Assembly (NCBI GenBank): GCA_035354275.1
Contig: DAOQAU010000002.1
Location: forward strand, 1 to 64,000
Direction: 5' to 3'
Source of the DNA: DAOQAU01 sp035354275
GTDB lineage: Bacteria > Cyanobacteriota > Vampirovibrionia > Gastranaerophilales > Gastranaerophilaceae
DNA: 64,000 bases
Under the pieces are notes generated by a model, which was not told where the DNA came from, ran no database searches, and saw only the letters and a list, made by a program, of their open reading frames with translations. Below, piece by piece: positions 51,502-59,474 of this stretch. Position 1 is the stretch's first letter; every line of letters starts with the position of its first letter. Both the position numbers and the translations under genes were made by a program.

Positions 51502-52122
51502 TTATATTTTTAAGGCTTCGATTTCTTCGACTTCTTTTTTATTTAGCAAAACCGCTCCGCCTAGAAGTTTTGCGTTTAATACTACCTGCGCATAAGATTC
51601 TGCAAGTTCTAACTTTAAATAAGCTTGTTTTAAATTAATATCGCCCACTATAAATCCGTGATTTGCCATTAAAACCGCATTGTGTTTTTCAAAATATTTT
51701 TCGGTTTTTTCAACAAGTTCTTTTGATGAAGGAAGAGCATAAGGCGCAAGAGGAATTTTGCCGAAATAATAAACATTTTCTGCCATAACCGGTTCTTCCA
51801 AGCCTTTTCCTGCCGCGGCAAAAGAACTTAAATATGACGGATGGACATGGATTATTGCATTTATATCGGACCTTTTTTTGTAAAAAGCAACGTGGAGCAT
51901 TTTTTCGCTTGAAGCTTTTTTGTCTCCTTCAATAACTTTTCCTTCAAAGTCTATTACAACTAAATCTTCCCAAGCCAAATCACCGTTTGAAGAGCCTGAC
52001 GCGGTTATTATTATTTTATCTTTATAACGAACAGAAATGTTTCCCGAGGCTCCGGGTGAAAATCCTTTTGCATCAACAATATCCCCGTATTTTATGATTT
52101 CATTTTTTAAATCGTTTAACAT
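51502..52122 (-). CDS. Class II aldolase/adducin family protein
   Basis: 206-residue zinc aldolase of the fuculose-phosphate aldolase/ribulose-phosphate epimerase-like family. Zinc and catalytic features: SGNISVR, TASGSSNGDL, SSEKMLHVAFY with the acidic residue, HVHPSY with two His ligands and ANHGFIVG with the third. This could also be methylthioribulose-1-phosphate dehydratase or a sugar-phosphate aldolase; substrate undetermined. AAGAGG precedes the ATG. Followed upstream by the lptD-like gene on the same strand, 17 bases away. Confidence 0.87.
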   Translation of the reverse strand: MLNDLKNEIIKYGDIVDAKGFSPGASGNISVRYKDKIIITASGSSNGDLAWEDLVVIDFEGKVIEGDKKASSEKMLHVAFYKKRSDINAIIHVHPSYLSSFAAAGKGLEEPVMAENVYYFGKIPLAPYALPSSKELVEKTEKYFEKHNAVLMANHGFIVGDINLKQAYLKLELAESYAQVVLNAKLLGGAVLLNKKEVEEIEALKI

Positions 52123-52139
52123 TAAAACCTCTTTTGATT

Positions 52140-54263
52140 TTAAATAGTTTCATTGTCATTTTTAATTTCGATAACATCAGCTCTTTCTATGCCTGAATCA
52201 TCATCTTGTGTTGTAGGAGCAAAAGTGTTGTTAGGGTTGTTTTTGCCGTTTTTTTGTTTTCCTAAAGTGTCGGGATTTTTGATTTCCATTCTTTTATATT
52301 CAATAGTAGAGCCTTTTGCATCAAGCGCAAGAGCCATTGTAACAAAGGATTGTTGCCTTACTGTATCATATCCTACATGAAGCTTTATGTCGTCGGGGCC
52401 CAATGAAAAGAAGAAAGAATTTTCCTGCATTAAAGAGCCGTTCCATGCGTCGTTTGTTAAGTTTACAGAGCCAAACCATGATAGTGTGAGATATTTTGTA
52501 AGCCTTAATGTTTCTCTTACATAGGCATTGGAGCGTCCATACATGTATTTATCAAATAAAGGCATCGGAGTATTGTCGTTGTAGCCGGATAGAAAATATC
52601 CGACATCTTGCATCCAGTATTTATATTGAGTATGAAGTCTTGGACCTACTCTTGCAAGCATTTGGGTGTCGCCTGTTCCGTAAAGTGAAGCGGCACCTTG
52701 GAATACCATTTCAAGCCTTGCGGCCAAAATATCGTCTTTGTTTTTAATTGTTTTTAAAGACGCATCTTGCATAAATCTTTCGCAATTAAAATTGTAAATT
52801 GTTTGAGAAACTTCGGTCATATATTTTAATCTTAAAGTTCCTATTCCGCCTTCGCTTTTTAGTGCTCCGATGTTGCCGTCACCAACATCACCGTCTTGCA
52901 TGTAACCTGCTGCAAATCTTTGTGAAAACATCATATCAAGATTTTTGCCTAAAAAGTTTTCGTTTAAAACTCTGTCATCGTAATATACTTCAGCCATATA
53001 TTTTGGCATTCTGAAGCCCATAAACCAGTCATCCATATAAGCATTTGATCCGTATTGCAAATATAAATTGTCATCAAGTCTCTGTTTACCTCTTACTATA
53101 AACATTTCACCGGCTGTTCCGTAGGCGATATCGGTTTTATTTGTTGCATTTTTGAATTTTGCAATTCCGCCTGCACCAATTTTACCTGCGTTATAGTTAA
53201 ACATAGGAATAAGTTTTACGGTAGAGCCTTTCGGAGTATCAAAAACAAAACCCGGTCCTGCATAAAAGCCCAAATTTGTTGTTGTTCCAAGTTCAGGATA
53301 ATCTGCTTCGACGTAATCTTGGTTCTTGTTTGTATGCACCGTGATTGAAGGGATTGTTCCGATTTTTTTCTCGTCAAAATAAATTTCTGCATGTTTTAGA
53401 GTTACCGTGTCGTGCTCATCTTTGGAGTTAATTATTAAATCATTGGTTTTGATTTTGAATTTTTCTCCGTGAGAATCTTTTTTATAAAGAGCTTTATCTT
53501 GATTTGCAAGGTACATTGTACTTAAATCAGGTCCAAACATGTCTGAGCGAAGATTAATGGGCATTTTCTTTTTAATATAAAGACTTCCTTGCTCTTGGAT
53601 TATTTTATCGCCGTACATATAGCCCATTTTAGCTTTTGCCTGAATTTGGAAAATGTCGCCTTCGGGTTTTTCCAAAAATGCGTTTTCTTCATTTAAATCC
53701 ACCTGCATGTAATCGCCGGTTAATTCTTTTCCGTCGCTTATTAAAACAACTTTTCCGAATGCTTTAATCAGGTTGGAGGTTTGGTTATAAATCATTTTGT
53801 CGGCTTTTATGGTGGAATTGTTTTTAGGGAAAAATAATACAACGTTACCGTTTGCTTCAAGCTCTGTCCTGTCGGCAAAATATTCCATAGTATTGCAATC
53901 CAACAACGCTTGATTTTTGGAAGCGGTTGTTTGGGCGGAAGTTTCTTGTGTTTTTTTACCTTTATTTTTTATTGCAAGCCGAATTTTTTTTACAGGAGGC
54001 AGTGTTCCGCGCATCTGCCCTTCGCCGGGTACTTGGTCGGTTTTAGAAATGGATTCTTCTTTCAGTTTTTTTAATCTTTCTTTTTCTTGTTGGGTTATTA
54101 CGGATGTAAAAAAGTTATTTGTATAACTGTTAATTTCGGAAAAAGAATCCATAGTTTGCTTTTTGCTGTCGATATCAGAAATAACCTTAGGCTCTTGTCC
54201 CGCAAAGGCAAGCCCTGAAGATGTCGCTAAAACTATTAATAATAAAATCAGATTTTTTTTCAT
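52140..54263 (-). CDS. LptD/OstA-like outer-membrane LPS assembly protein
   Basis: 707 residues. Signal peptide (NLILLLIVLATSSGLAFA), a disordered basic linker (about 70-115), an OstA/LptA-like beta-jellyroll (about 118-240: NTMEYFADRTELEANGNVVLFF, ADKMIYNQTSNLIKAFGKVV, recognised in pieces) and a long C-terminal region rich in aromatic/glycine strands (about 320-670: GFYAGPGFVF, YLQYGSNAYMDDWFMGFRM), as expected for the outer-membrane barrel. It probably inserts LPS into the outer leaflet. The barrel is divergent from proteobacterial LptD. Together with waaA and lptF/G it makes a coherent LPS pathway. Confidence 0.82.
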   Translation of the reverse strand: MKKNLILLLIVLATSSGLAFAGQEPKVISDIDSKKQTMDSFSEINSYTNNFFTSVITQQEKERLKKLKEESISKTDQVPGEGQMRGTLPPVKKIRLAIKNKGKKTQETSAQTTASKNQALLDCNTMEYFADRTELEANGNVVLFFPKNNSTIKADKMIYNQTSNLIKAFGKVVLISDGKELTGDYMQVDLNEENAFLEKPEGDIFQIQAKAKMGYMYGDKIIQEQGSLYIKKKMPINLRSDMFGPDLSTMYLANQDKALYKKDSHGEKFKIKTNDLIINSKDEHDTVTLKHAEIYFDEKKIGTIPSITVHTNKNQDYVEADYPELGTTTNLGFYAGPGFVFDTPKGSTVKLIPMFNYNAGKIGAGGIAKFKNATNKTDIAYGTAGEMFIVRGKQRLDDNLYLQYGSNAYMDDWFMGFRMPKYMAEVYYDDRVLNENFLGKNLDMMFSQRFAAGYMQDGDVGDGNIGALKSEGGIGTLRLKYMTEVSQTIYNFNCERFMQDASLKTIKNKDDILAARLEMVFQGAASLYGTGDTQMLARVGPRLHTQYKYWMQDVGYFLSGYNDNTPMPLFDKYMYGRSNAYVRETLRLTKYLTLSWFGSVNLTNDAWNGSLMQENSFFFSLGPDDIKLHVGYDTVRQQSFVTMALALDAKGSTIEYKRMEIKNPDTLGKQKNGKNNPNNTFAPTTQDDDSGIERADVIEIKNDNETI

Positions 54264-54272
54264 AGATTCTTT

Positions 54273-55388
54273 CTATATGTAATTTAAAGGATTATTGGGC
54301 CTTCCGTTAATTCTAACTTCAAAATGTAAGTGAGGCCCTGTGCTGTATCCTGTTGTGCCTTCATATCCTACGACTTGTCCTTTGGAAACGTATTCTCCGA
54401 CGCTTACTCGGGATGAATTTAAATGGGCATATAATGTTGTGGTAGGAGTTCCGTTTACTTGTCCATGGTCTAATATAACGACTTTTCCGTATCCTCCGTA
54501 CCAGCCTGTATAAATCACTTTTCCTGCATTTGAGGCTCTTATGCTTCCGTTGTAAGGCCCGCCTATATCTATGCCGGAGTGGAAACTCCTGCTGTTAAAT
54601 ATCGGGTGCCTTCTCCAACCGAAAGGCGAGGTTATTCTTCCGCTTATGGGTTTTATAAATCCTGAAACAATCCTGATATCTGAAGCATGACTCCCTCTTG
54701 AAATCATTGCCTGGATGCTTTCGGATTGTCTGGCAAGCTCTCTTTCTGCCTGCTCATAAGTTCTGCGGTCAGTCCTTAATCTGTGAATCATATTTTCGTT
54801 TCGGGCAATGTCTTGCTGAATAGCTTGTTGCTGATAATTTATATTTTTTATAGAACGCGAAAGTACTCTTTTTTGTTCTTCAATATTATACTTCAAAAGC
54901 GCAATTTCTTTAGCCTTCATTCTGGCATAATTCATTCTGCGATAGTCGCCTCTTATGACTATTCCTTCAAAATAGAGCCTGTCCAAAAAGGAATTAAAAT
55001 CCTGTGCGCTTAACAGTAATTCAAAAAATCCCCCTCTTTGGCTTTTGAAAATCTGTCTTATTCTTCTTTTCATCTGAAACTCTATTTCGGAAAAATCAGA
55101 CAAAGATCTTGATAAATCTGTTTCTAAATTACTTAACTTGCTTTGAGTAGTGTTTAATTGCTGTCTGGATTCAACCAGCGATGAAGTTGTTCTCTCAAGT
55201 TTTTGCTGATTTTTATAAAGTTTATTTGTTTCTAAGTTTTCAAGCCATTTTAAATGGTTAATTTTTGCTCTTGTCTGCTGTTGTTTTTGTTGAAGTTCCG
55301 TGTTTGCAAAACAAGGCATGGCAACAAAGCTCAGCATTGCCGTTGCAAAGAAAAAAATCGCAAATATTTTAAATATATTTTTATTCAC
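54273..55388 (-). CDS. EnvC-like M23 murein hydrolase or amidase activator
   Basis: 371 residues. Signal peptide (IFKIFAIFFFATAMLSFVAM), a long periplasmic coiled coil (about 30-225) and a LytM/M23 domain (about 255-371). The metal ligands appear intact (HSGIDIGG, YAHL, HLHFEV), so the domain may be an active endopeptidase, unlike E. coli EnvC, which has lost them. It starts at GTG 55388. It probably acts in septal peptidoglycan splitting. The leader contains nested hairpins (55389-55470). Confidence 0.92.
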   Translation of the reverse strand: MNKNIFKIFAIFFFATAMLSFVAMPCFANTELQQKQQQTRAKINHLKWLENLETNKLYKNQQKLERTTSSLVESRQQLNTTQSKLSNLETDLSRSLSDFSEIEFQMKRRIRQIFKSQRGGFFELLLSAQDFNSFLDRLYFEGIVIRGDYRRMNYARMKAKEIALLKYNIEEQKRVLSRSIKNINYQQQAIQQDIARNENMIHRLRTDRRTYEQAERELARQSESIQAMISRGSHASDIRIVSGFIKPISGRITSPFGWRRHPIFNSRSFHSGIDIGGPYNGSIRASNAGKVIYTGWYGGYGKVVILDHGQVNGTPTTTLYAHLNSSRVSVGEYVSKGQVVGYEGTTGYSTGPHLHFEVRINGRPNNPLNYI

Positions 55389-55470
55389 CGTTTACCTTGT
55401 TCGGCTTATACCCATACCGCCGGCTATCCCTCAGCCTGTATGGGTTTAGCACTTCTTAGTTCGGATTTGA
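55389..55470 (-). promoter_or_regulatory. Structured leader of the M23 gene
   Basis: On the minus strand: ACCCATAC/GTATGGGT enclosing GGCT/AGCC, flanked by two CCGAAC words (55461-ish and 55398-ish). A compact nested hairpin immediately before the GTG start. M23 genes are common targets of c-di-AMP riboswitches, and some words (CCGAAC, ACCCA...TGGGT) are reminiscent, but the conserved ydaO core is not matched. Confidence 0.35.
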
Positions 55471-55476
55471 AAAATT

Positions 55477-55516
55477 ACAAAAAATTGTCATTTTTTGAAT
55501 TTTTCCTCATCCTCTA
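55477..55516. repeat. Hairpin repeat, ATAGAGGATG/AAAAATTGTCATTTTT family, copy 2
   Basis: AAAAATTGTCATTTTTTGAATTTTTCC followed by CATCCTCTAT, matching 36574-36615 in about 30 of 36 positions by eye. The TAG stop of the 34-aa ORF is formed at its edge. Confidence 0.65.
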
Positions 55517-55618
55517 TTTTATTAAAAGAGGCAGCATCATAAGCCCTACAGTCCATGAAATGAATGTAAAAGCTATTATTGCAATAATTATCTTCTGATG
55601 TTTTCTGAAAAATTCCAT
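55514..55618 (-). CDS. Small single-pass membrane peptide (34 aa)
   Basis: ATG at 55618 with GGAGAGG five bases upstream, stop TAG at 55516-55514. The product is MEFFRKHQKIIIAIIAFTFI then SWTVGLMMLPLLIK: a basic start followed by one hydrophobic helix. It resembles the N-terminal anchor of SurA/PpiD-like isomerases, so it could be a true small membrane protein or the remnant of one cut off by the hairpin repeat whose edge supplies the stop codon. Confidence 0.5.
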   Translation of the reverse strand: MEFFRKHQKIIIAIIAFTFISWTVGLMMLPLLIK

Positions 55619-55666
55619 AATCCTCTCCAATGATAATATTTTACTATTAAACCGCCAAAAGTGCAA

Positions 55667-55848
55667 GAGGGGGTAAATGTATTTAGCTGAATGGCTGAAC
55701 GGGTGAAAGGCTGAAAGGTTATTTTAGTTTAAAAGTCGAATAGTCGAATAGTTGAAGAGTTTTATATTAGTCGCGAAGCGACAAATTGGACTTATTCACT
55801 TATTTACCCATTCACTTCTATTTACCATTTACCATTTACTATTTACTG
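55667..55848. repeat. Composite dispersed repeat
   Basis: Starts GGGGGTAAATGTATTTAGCTGAATGG, octamers GCTGAACG, GGTGAAAG, GCTGAAAG, GTTATTTTA, GTCGAATA twice, GTTGAAGA; middle with the small palindrome GTCGCGAAGCGAC; heptamers ending CATTTAC, CATTTAC, TATTTAC. It lies between the 34-aa ORF and the P-loop/TPR gene. Confidence 0.88.
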
Positions 55849-55890
55849 TATAAAATTGCCAAAATGTCAAAAATATTATAGAATTAATTC

Positions 55891-58317
55891 ATGAAATATA
55901 ATTTTTTAAATATTTTTTTGGATAAAGAAGATTTATTTAATCAGGAAAAATTTTCCATCGATAAATTTTTGCTTGAAAACAATTATTCCCAAATTGAAAA
56001 AATTTATAATTTTTATAAAGAAACATCCAATTTATTGTACGTAAGCGGTTTTTTAGGAACCGGCAAAACGCAGGTCATTAATTACACTGCAAGTTTTTTA
56101 TCGGCAGAAACAGTCTTGTTGAGTTATTTTTGTTCAAGTTCAACCATTCTGGATGATATTTTGCTTTCGTTTTTTGCAGAATTCAGAAGGCTTGCGGATA
56201 AAAAATTGATTGTTGAGCCTAAAGTTAAGACCGAAAATTTTGCCGAGAAAATAAACGTATATTTTTCTCAAATAGAAAGACCTTTTGTTATAATCTTGGA
56301 TTCTTTTGATTCAATTTTATCTGAAAATCGGCAAGAAATTTTGGATTTTATAATGCATTTGTGCAAACTTAACAAAGTAAAAGCTGTTATTATTTCTAAA
56401 ACTTTTGAGCAGGAATATTTTAACAATCCTTCTGTGAGGCTTGAAAAAGTTGCTCTAAGTGCTTTTTCTCAAGGCATTTTTGAAAAATATCTCAAGTCCG
56501 AAGGCATAAAACTTCCGCCTAAAATTTTGGAAGAATTTTATAAACAGACAAGGGGGTATATGTTTTTTACCTCGCTTGTAATTAATTTAATTAAGTCAAA
56601 AAACCTTGAGCCCATTCAGTTTTTAAGAGAATTCAGCGAAAGTTTTTTAACTCTTGACGAGTTTTTGTCAAGGCAAACTTTAGGGTTTATTTCTTCCGAG
56701 GCAAAAAATTTATTTTGGTTTTTATCAATGCTTCGCCACCCTGTAAATATTGAGCTGCTAAAAATATTAGATGTTTATGACGAACAAAAAATGAAAAATT
56801 TGAAAGATAATTTTATTCTTGTTAAAAATAATTCTTCGGTGTATATTCACGAGTTTTTTAAAGACAGGTTTGATATTGAGCCGCCTGCCAATATTGTACA
56901 AAAAATGCATCAATACATTGTTGATATTTACAAAACACAACTTCCTCTAAAACCTTTTGAGCGAAACATTTTAATTTCAAGGCAAACCATGAGAAAAGAA
57001 ATCAAATACCATGAATTTTTCCTTCCTAAAAAAATAAACACATTAGAGGATAAAAATATTGATATAGGCTATTTGTCTTATGCAAAAGGTCTTGAATTTG
57101 ATTTGGGTCATCCGACGTCGGCAAGCAGTCAAAGTGTTGTTTCTGCTCCTTTTTCGGAGACTAAAAAAGAGGTGGAAGTAAAAACGTTTAACCCTGAGGC
57201 AAAAGATAAAACTCGCATTGTTTCTCAAATTTTTCCCCATGAAAAATTACAAAAAGCTGAAGAAGTTAAAAAAATAAGTATCTCGGATTTGATAAAAAAC
57301 ATTAAAGATGCAAAAAGGGCTTATAATTACGGATTGGTAATCGATTTTTGCAAAGAATTACTTTTGCGCGAAGACACTCTTGAAAATAAAAAAGATTTAC
57401 CGTTTATTTATACGGAGCTTGCTTTTGCATACCAAAAAATGGCAGATATTGAAAACGCACTTAAGTATTTTAATCTTGCTCAGGAAAAATTTTTACAGCA
57501 AGGAAAAACAACAGAAGCAAATGAAATAAAACTTACAATTTCTAACATATTTATTGAAAATTATAAAACAGAACAGGCAAAATTTATTTTGGAAGATATT
57601 TTAAAGTGCGAAGAAATTACAGATATCTTAAGAATAAAAGCTTTAATGCATCTTGCAGTTGTTGAAGACAACCTTTCTAATACCCAAAAAACATTTGAAT
57701 ATTATAAACAAGCGGTTAAAATTTCAAAAGACGTTATTGATAATAATGTCTTAATGGAGCTTTATTTTCGTTTTGCTGCCTTTTTGGATGATAATAATGA
57801 AACTCAGCTTGCTCAAGAATATTATTTAAAATGCATTAATCTTGATTTGGAATCGGATAATAATTTTGTTGCTCTTGCAAATTCAAATCTTGCTGATTTG
57901 TATCTGGAACAGGAAAATTCAAAATCTGCAAGGGAACACTATTTTAGGGCTTTTGAAATTTATAATAAAAACGGTAATTATGATGGATTATATCATTCTT
58001 CGTCAAAGCTTGCCGTTATTTTAAGTATAAGAAGCCCCCAGGAAACACTTAAATATCTTGAAGCTGCATTTGAAAGCGCAAGTTTTTTAAATGACAAATT
58101 TTATATGGCATCTGCACAGCTGGCCTTGGGCGATTTTTTCTATGATTCGCTTAATGATGAAATGGCTATTAAAAATTATCTCGGAGCATTGAAAATTATC
58201 GAAAAAGAATCTGATAAAGAAAATTCCGATAAAATTCAGCTAAGGCTTAAGGATGTAAAATTAAGAATAGGTGAAGAAAAATTTATTGAACTTATAAACA
58301 GGTTTGGCAATGAATGA
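55891..58317 (+). CDS. STAND-like P-loop NTPase with TPR repeats
   Basis: 808 residues. Walker A GFLGTGKT (residues 53-60) and a Walker B strand VIILDSFD (about 133-140) define an AAA+/STAND-type NTPase module extending to about 330, with a winged-helix-like segment. A linker (about 380-450) leads to six or more TPR-like repeats (about 450-790; for example YTELAFAYQKMADIENALKYF and ANSNLADLYLEQENSKSARE). STAND proteins with TPR sensors act in signalling, regulation or defence. Here the gene overlaps rsmG by eight bases, so it is part of a housekeeping operon rather than a defence island. Function unknown. Confidence 0.8.
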   Translation: MKYNFLNIFLDKEDLFNQEKFSIDKFLLENNYSQIEKIYNFYKETSNLLYVSGFLGTGKTQVINYTASFLSAETVLLSYFCSSSTILDDILLSFFAEFRRLADKKLIVEPKVKTENFAEKINVYFSQIERPFVIILDSFDSILSENRQEILDFIMHLCKLNKVKAVIISKTFEQEYFNNPSVRLEKVALSAFSQGIFEKYLKSEGIKLPPKILEEFYKQTRGYMFFTSLVINLIKSKNLEPIQFLREFSESFLTLDEFLSRQTLGFISSEAKNLFWFLSMLRHPVNIELLKILDVYDEQKMKNLKDNFILVKNNSSVYIHEFFKDRFDIEPPANIVQKMHQYIVDIYKTQLPLKPFERNILISRQTMRKEIKYHEFFLPKKINTLEDKNIDIGYLSYAKGLEFDLGHPTSASSQSVVSAPFSETKKEVEVKTFNPEAKDKTRIVSQIFPHEKLQKAEEVKKISISDLIKNIKDAKRAYNYGLVIDFCKELLLREDTLENKKDLPFIYTELAFAYQKMADIENALKYFNLAQEKFLQQGKTTEANEIKLTISNIFIENYKTEQAKFILEDILKCEEITDILRIKALMHLAVVEDNLSNTQKTFEYYKQAVKISKDVIDNNVLMELYFRFAAFLDDNNETQLAQEYYLKCINLDLESDNNFVALANSNLADLYLEQENSKSAREHYFRAFEIYNKNGNYDGLYHSSSKLAVILSIRSPQETLKYLEAAFESASFLNDKFYMASAQLALGDFFYDSLNDEMAIKNYLGALKIIEKESDKENSDKIQLRLKDVKLRIGEEKFIELINRFGNE

Positions 58318-58933
58318 TTTTGGAGAAAAAACGGCGATTATTGAAAAATATGCGCGAATTTTTCTTGAAAAAAATTCGCGCCTCAATTTGATTTCAAAAA
58401 ACGATGAAAAAGTTTTTCTCAAAAAACATGTATCAGATTCTCTTGCAATAGATAAATTTTTTCAAAAACATAAAATAAAAAAAGGTCAAAAACTCCTTGA
58501 CATGGGAACAGGCGGCGGGCTTCCAGCTGTTCCTATTGCAATTTTTTATCCGGTTTTGGAAGTTTTTGCAATAGACAGCATAAGCAAAAAAATTAATGCG
58601 GTGGAAGAAATCAAAAAAGAACTTGAATTAGAAAATCTTTATCCGATTTGGGGCAGGGTTGAAAATTTACCGGCGCAAAACCCTGAAAAGTTTGATTATG
58701 TTGTTACAAGAGCACTTGCGCCTTTGGATAAAATTTTAAAGTACGCAATTCCTAATTTAAAAACGGGCGGATATTTTATTGCATACAAGTCAAAAAGAGC
58801 ACTTGATGAGATTAAAGAAGCCCAAAAAACTTTAAAAAAATACAATTTAAAAGTTGTTGAAATCATTGAATATGAATTAAAATCAGAACAAACGTATCAA
58901 AGAAATCTGATTGTTATTAAAGTGAGTAAATAG
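58310..58933 (+). CDS. rsmG: 16S rRNA (guanine-527-N7) methyltransferase
   Basis: SAM-dependent methyltransferase (GidB), 207 residues. Seen: NLISKNDEKVFLKKHVSDSL near the N-terminus, the SAM motif LLDMGTGGGLPAVPIAI, and VTRALAPLDKILKYA. The ATG at 58310 lies inside the upstream gene (ATGAATGA overlap), so the two are coupled; a TTG two codons earlier is less likely. The last codons AGT-AAA-TAG coincide with the beginning of a heptamer array, which supplies the stop codon. Confidence 0.95.
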   Translation: MNDFGEKTAIIEKYARIFLEKNSRLNLISKNDEKVFLKKHVSDSLAIDKFFQKHKIKKGQKLLDMGTGGGLPAVPIAIFYPVLEVFAIDSISKKINAVEEIKKELELENLYPIWGRVENLPAQNPEKFDYVVTRALAPLDKILKYAIPNLKTGGYFIAYKSKRALDEIKEAQKTLKKYNLKVVEIIEYELKSEQTYQRNLIVIKVSK

Positions 58934-59036
58934 TAAATGGTAAATGGTAAATGGTGAGAGGTGAGAAGTGAGAAGTGAGAAGAATTTACAAGCTCATGAA
59001 CTTTTCAACTCTTCGACTGTTCGACTTTTCAACTCA
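58924..59036. repeat. Composite dispersed repeat, inverted counterpart of 47499-47668
   Basis: Heptamers GTAAATA, GTAAATG, GTAAATG, GTAAATG, GTGAGAG, GTGAGAA, GTGAGAA, GTGAGAA; middle GAATTTACAAGCTCATGAAC; octamers TTTTCAAC, TCTTCGAC, TGTTCGAC, TTTTCAAC. The rsmG stop codon lies in the first unit. Confidence 0.9.
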
Positions 59037-59047
59037 TCAATCCAAAT

Positions 59048-59070
59048 AAAAAGCCCGAAAAATTTCGGGC
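59048..59070 (-). terminator. Intrinsic terminator of the 53-aa gene
   Basis: GCCCGAAA-AA-TTTCGGGC, followed on the minus strand by TTTTTATTTGG. Confidence 0.8.
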
Positions 59071-59145
59071 GAAAATCTTTTGAAGGGAAGGTAGGGTAGG
59101 TTGGGGTGTAGGGGGTTTGTTTTTATGTGTAAACTTTGAAAGGAG

Positions 59146-59307
59146 TTAGGCGATTTTCAGGATTGACCTGTTGTTGAATGCAATCATTTCCATATATTCA
59201 AATAAATCTTCGGAGCGGTCAACAAAAGGAGCTTGAACAACTTTTTCTTCTTGGATTTTGTCTGTTGCATCTTCTTCGACTTCTTTTTTGACAGGTTTTA
59301 AAATCAT
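59146..59307 (-). CDS. Small hypothetical protein (53 aa)
   Basis: 53 residues from the ATG at 59307: MILKPVKKEVEEDATDKIQE, then a hydrophilic centre and the end FEYMEMIAFNNRSILKIA. Ribosome site GAGG about ten bases upstream; a strong terminator downstream and an AT-rich TATATA-type -10 at about 59335-59345. A charged helical N-terminus; no membrane helix. Not recognised. The earlier in-frame start at 59355 would lie in the promoter. Confidence 0.55.
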   Translation of the reverse strand: MILKPVKKEVEEDATDKIQEEKVVQAPFVDRSEDLFEYMEMIAFNNRSILKIA

Positions 59308-59474
59308 CGGATTTTTGCCTCGTTTTTGCTCTCGTATATATAAAGTATATACCAAGAGTTGGATTTCAGGTTTACTGAAAACTGTTACATAAATTAATAT
59401 TTTTAAAGCTTTTTTTTAACAATTTTTGGTTCAAAAATGTTTTTATATAATAAAGGTAGGAATACAGTAAAGTT

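Noticed and set aside
55389..55470. c-di-AMP (ydaO/yuaA) riboswitch as a firm call
   Set aside because: Only short words and the downstream gene type agree; the conserved core and length do not, so it is listed only as a structured leader.
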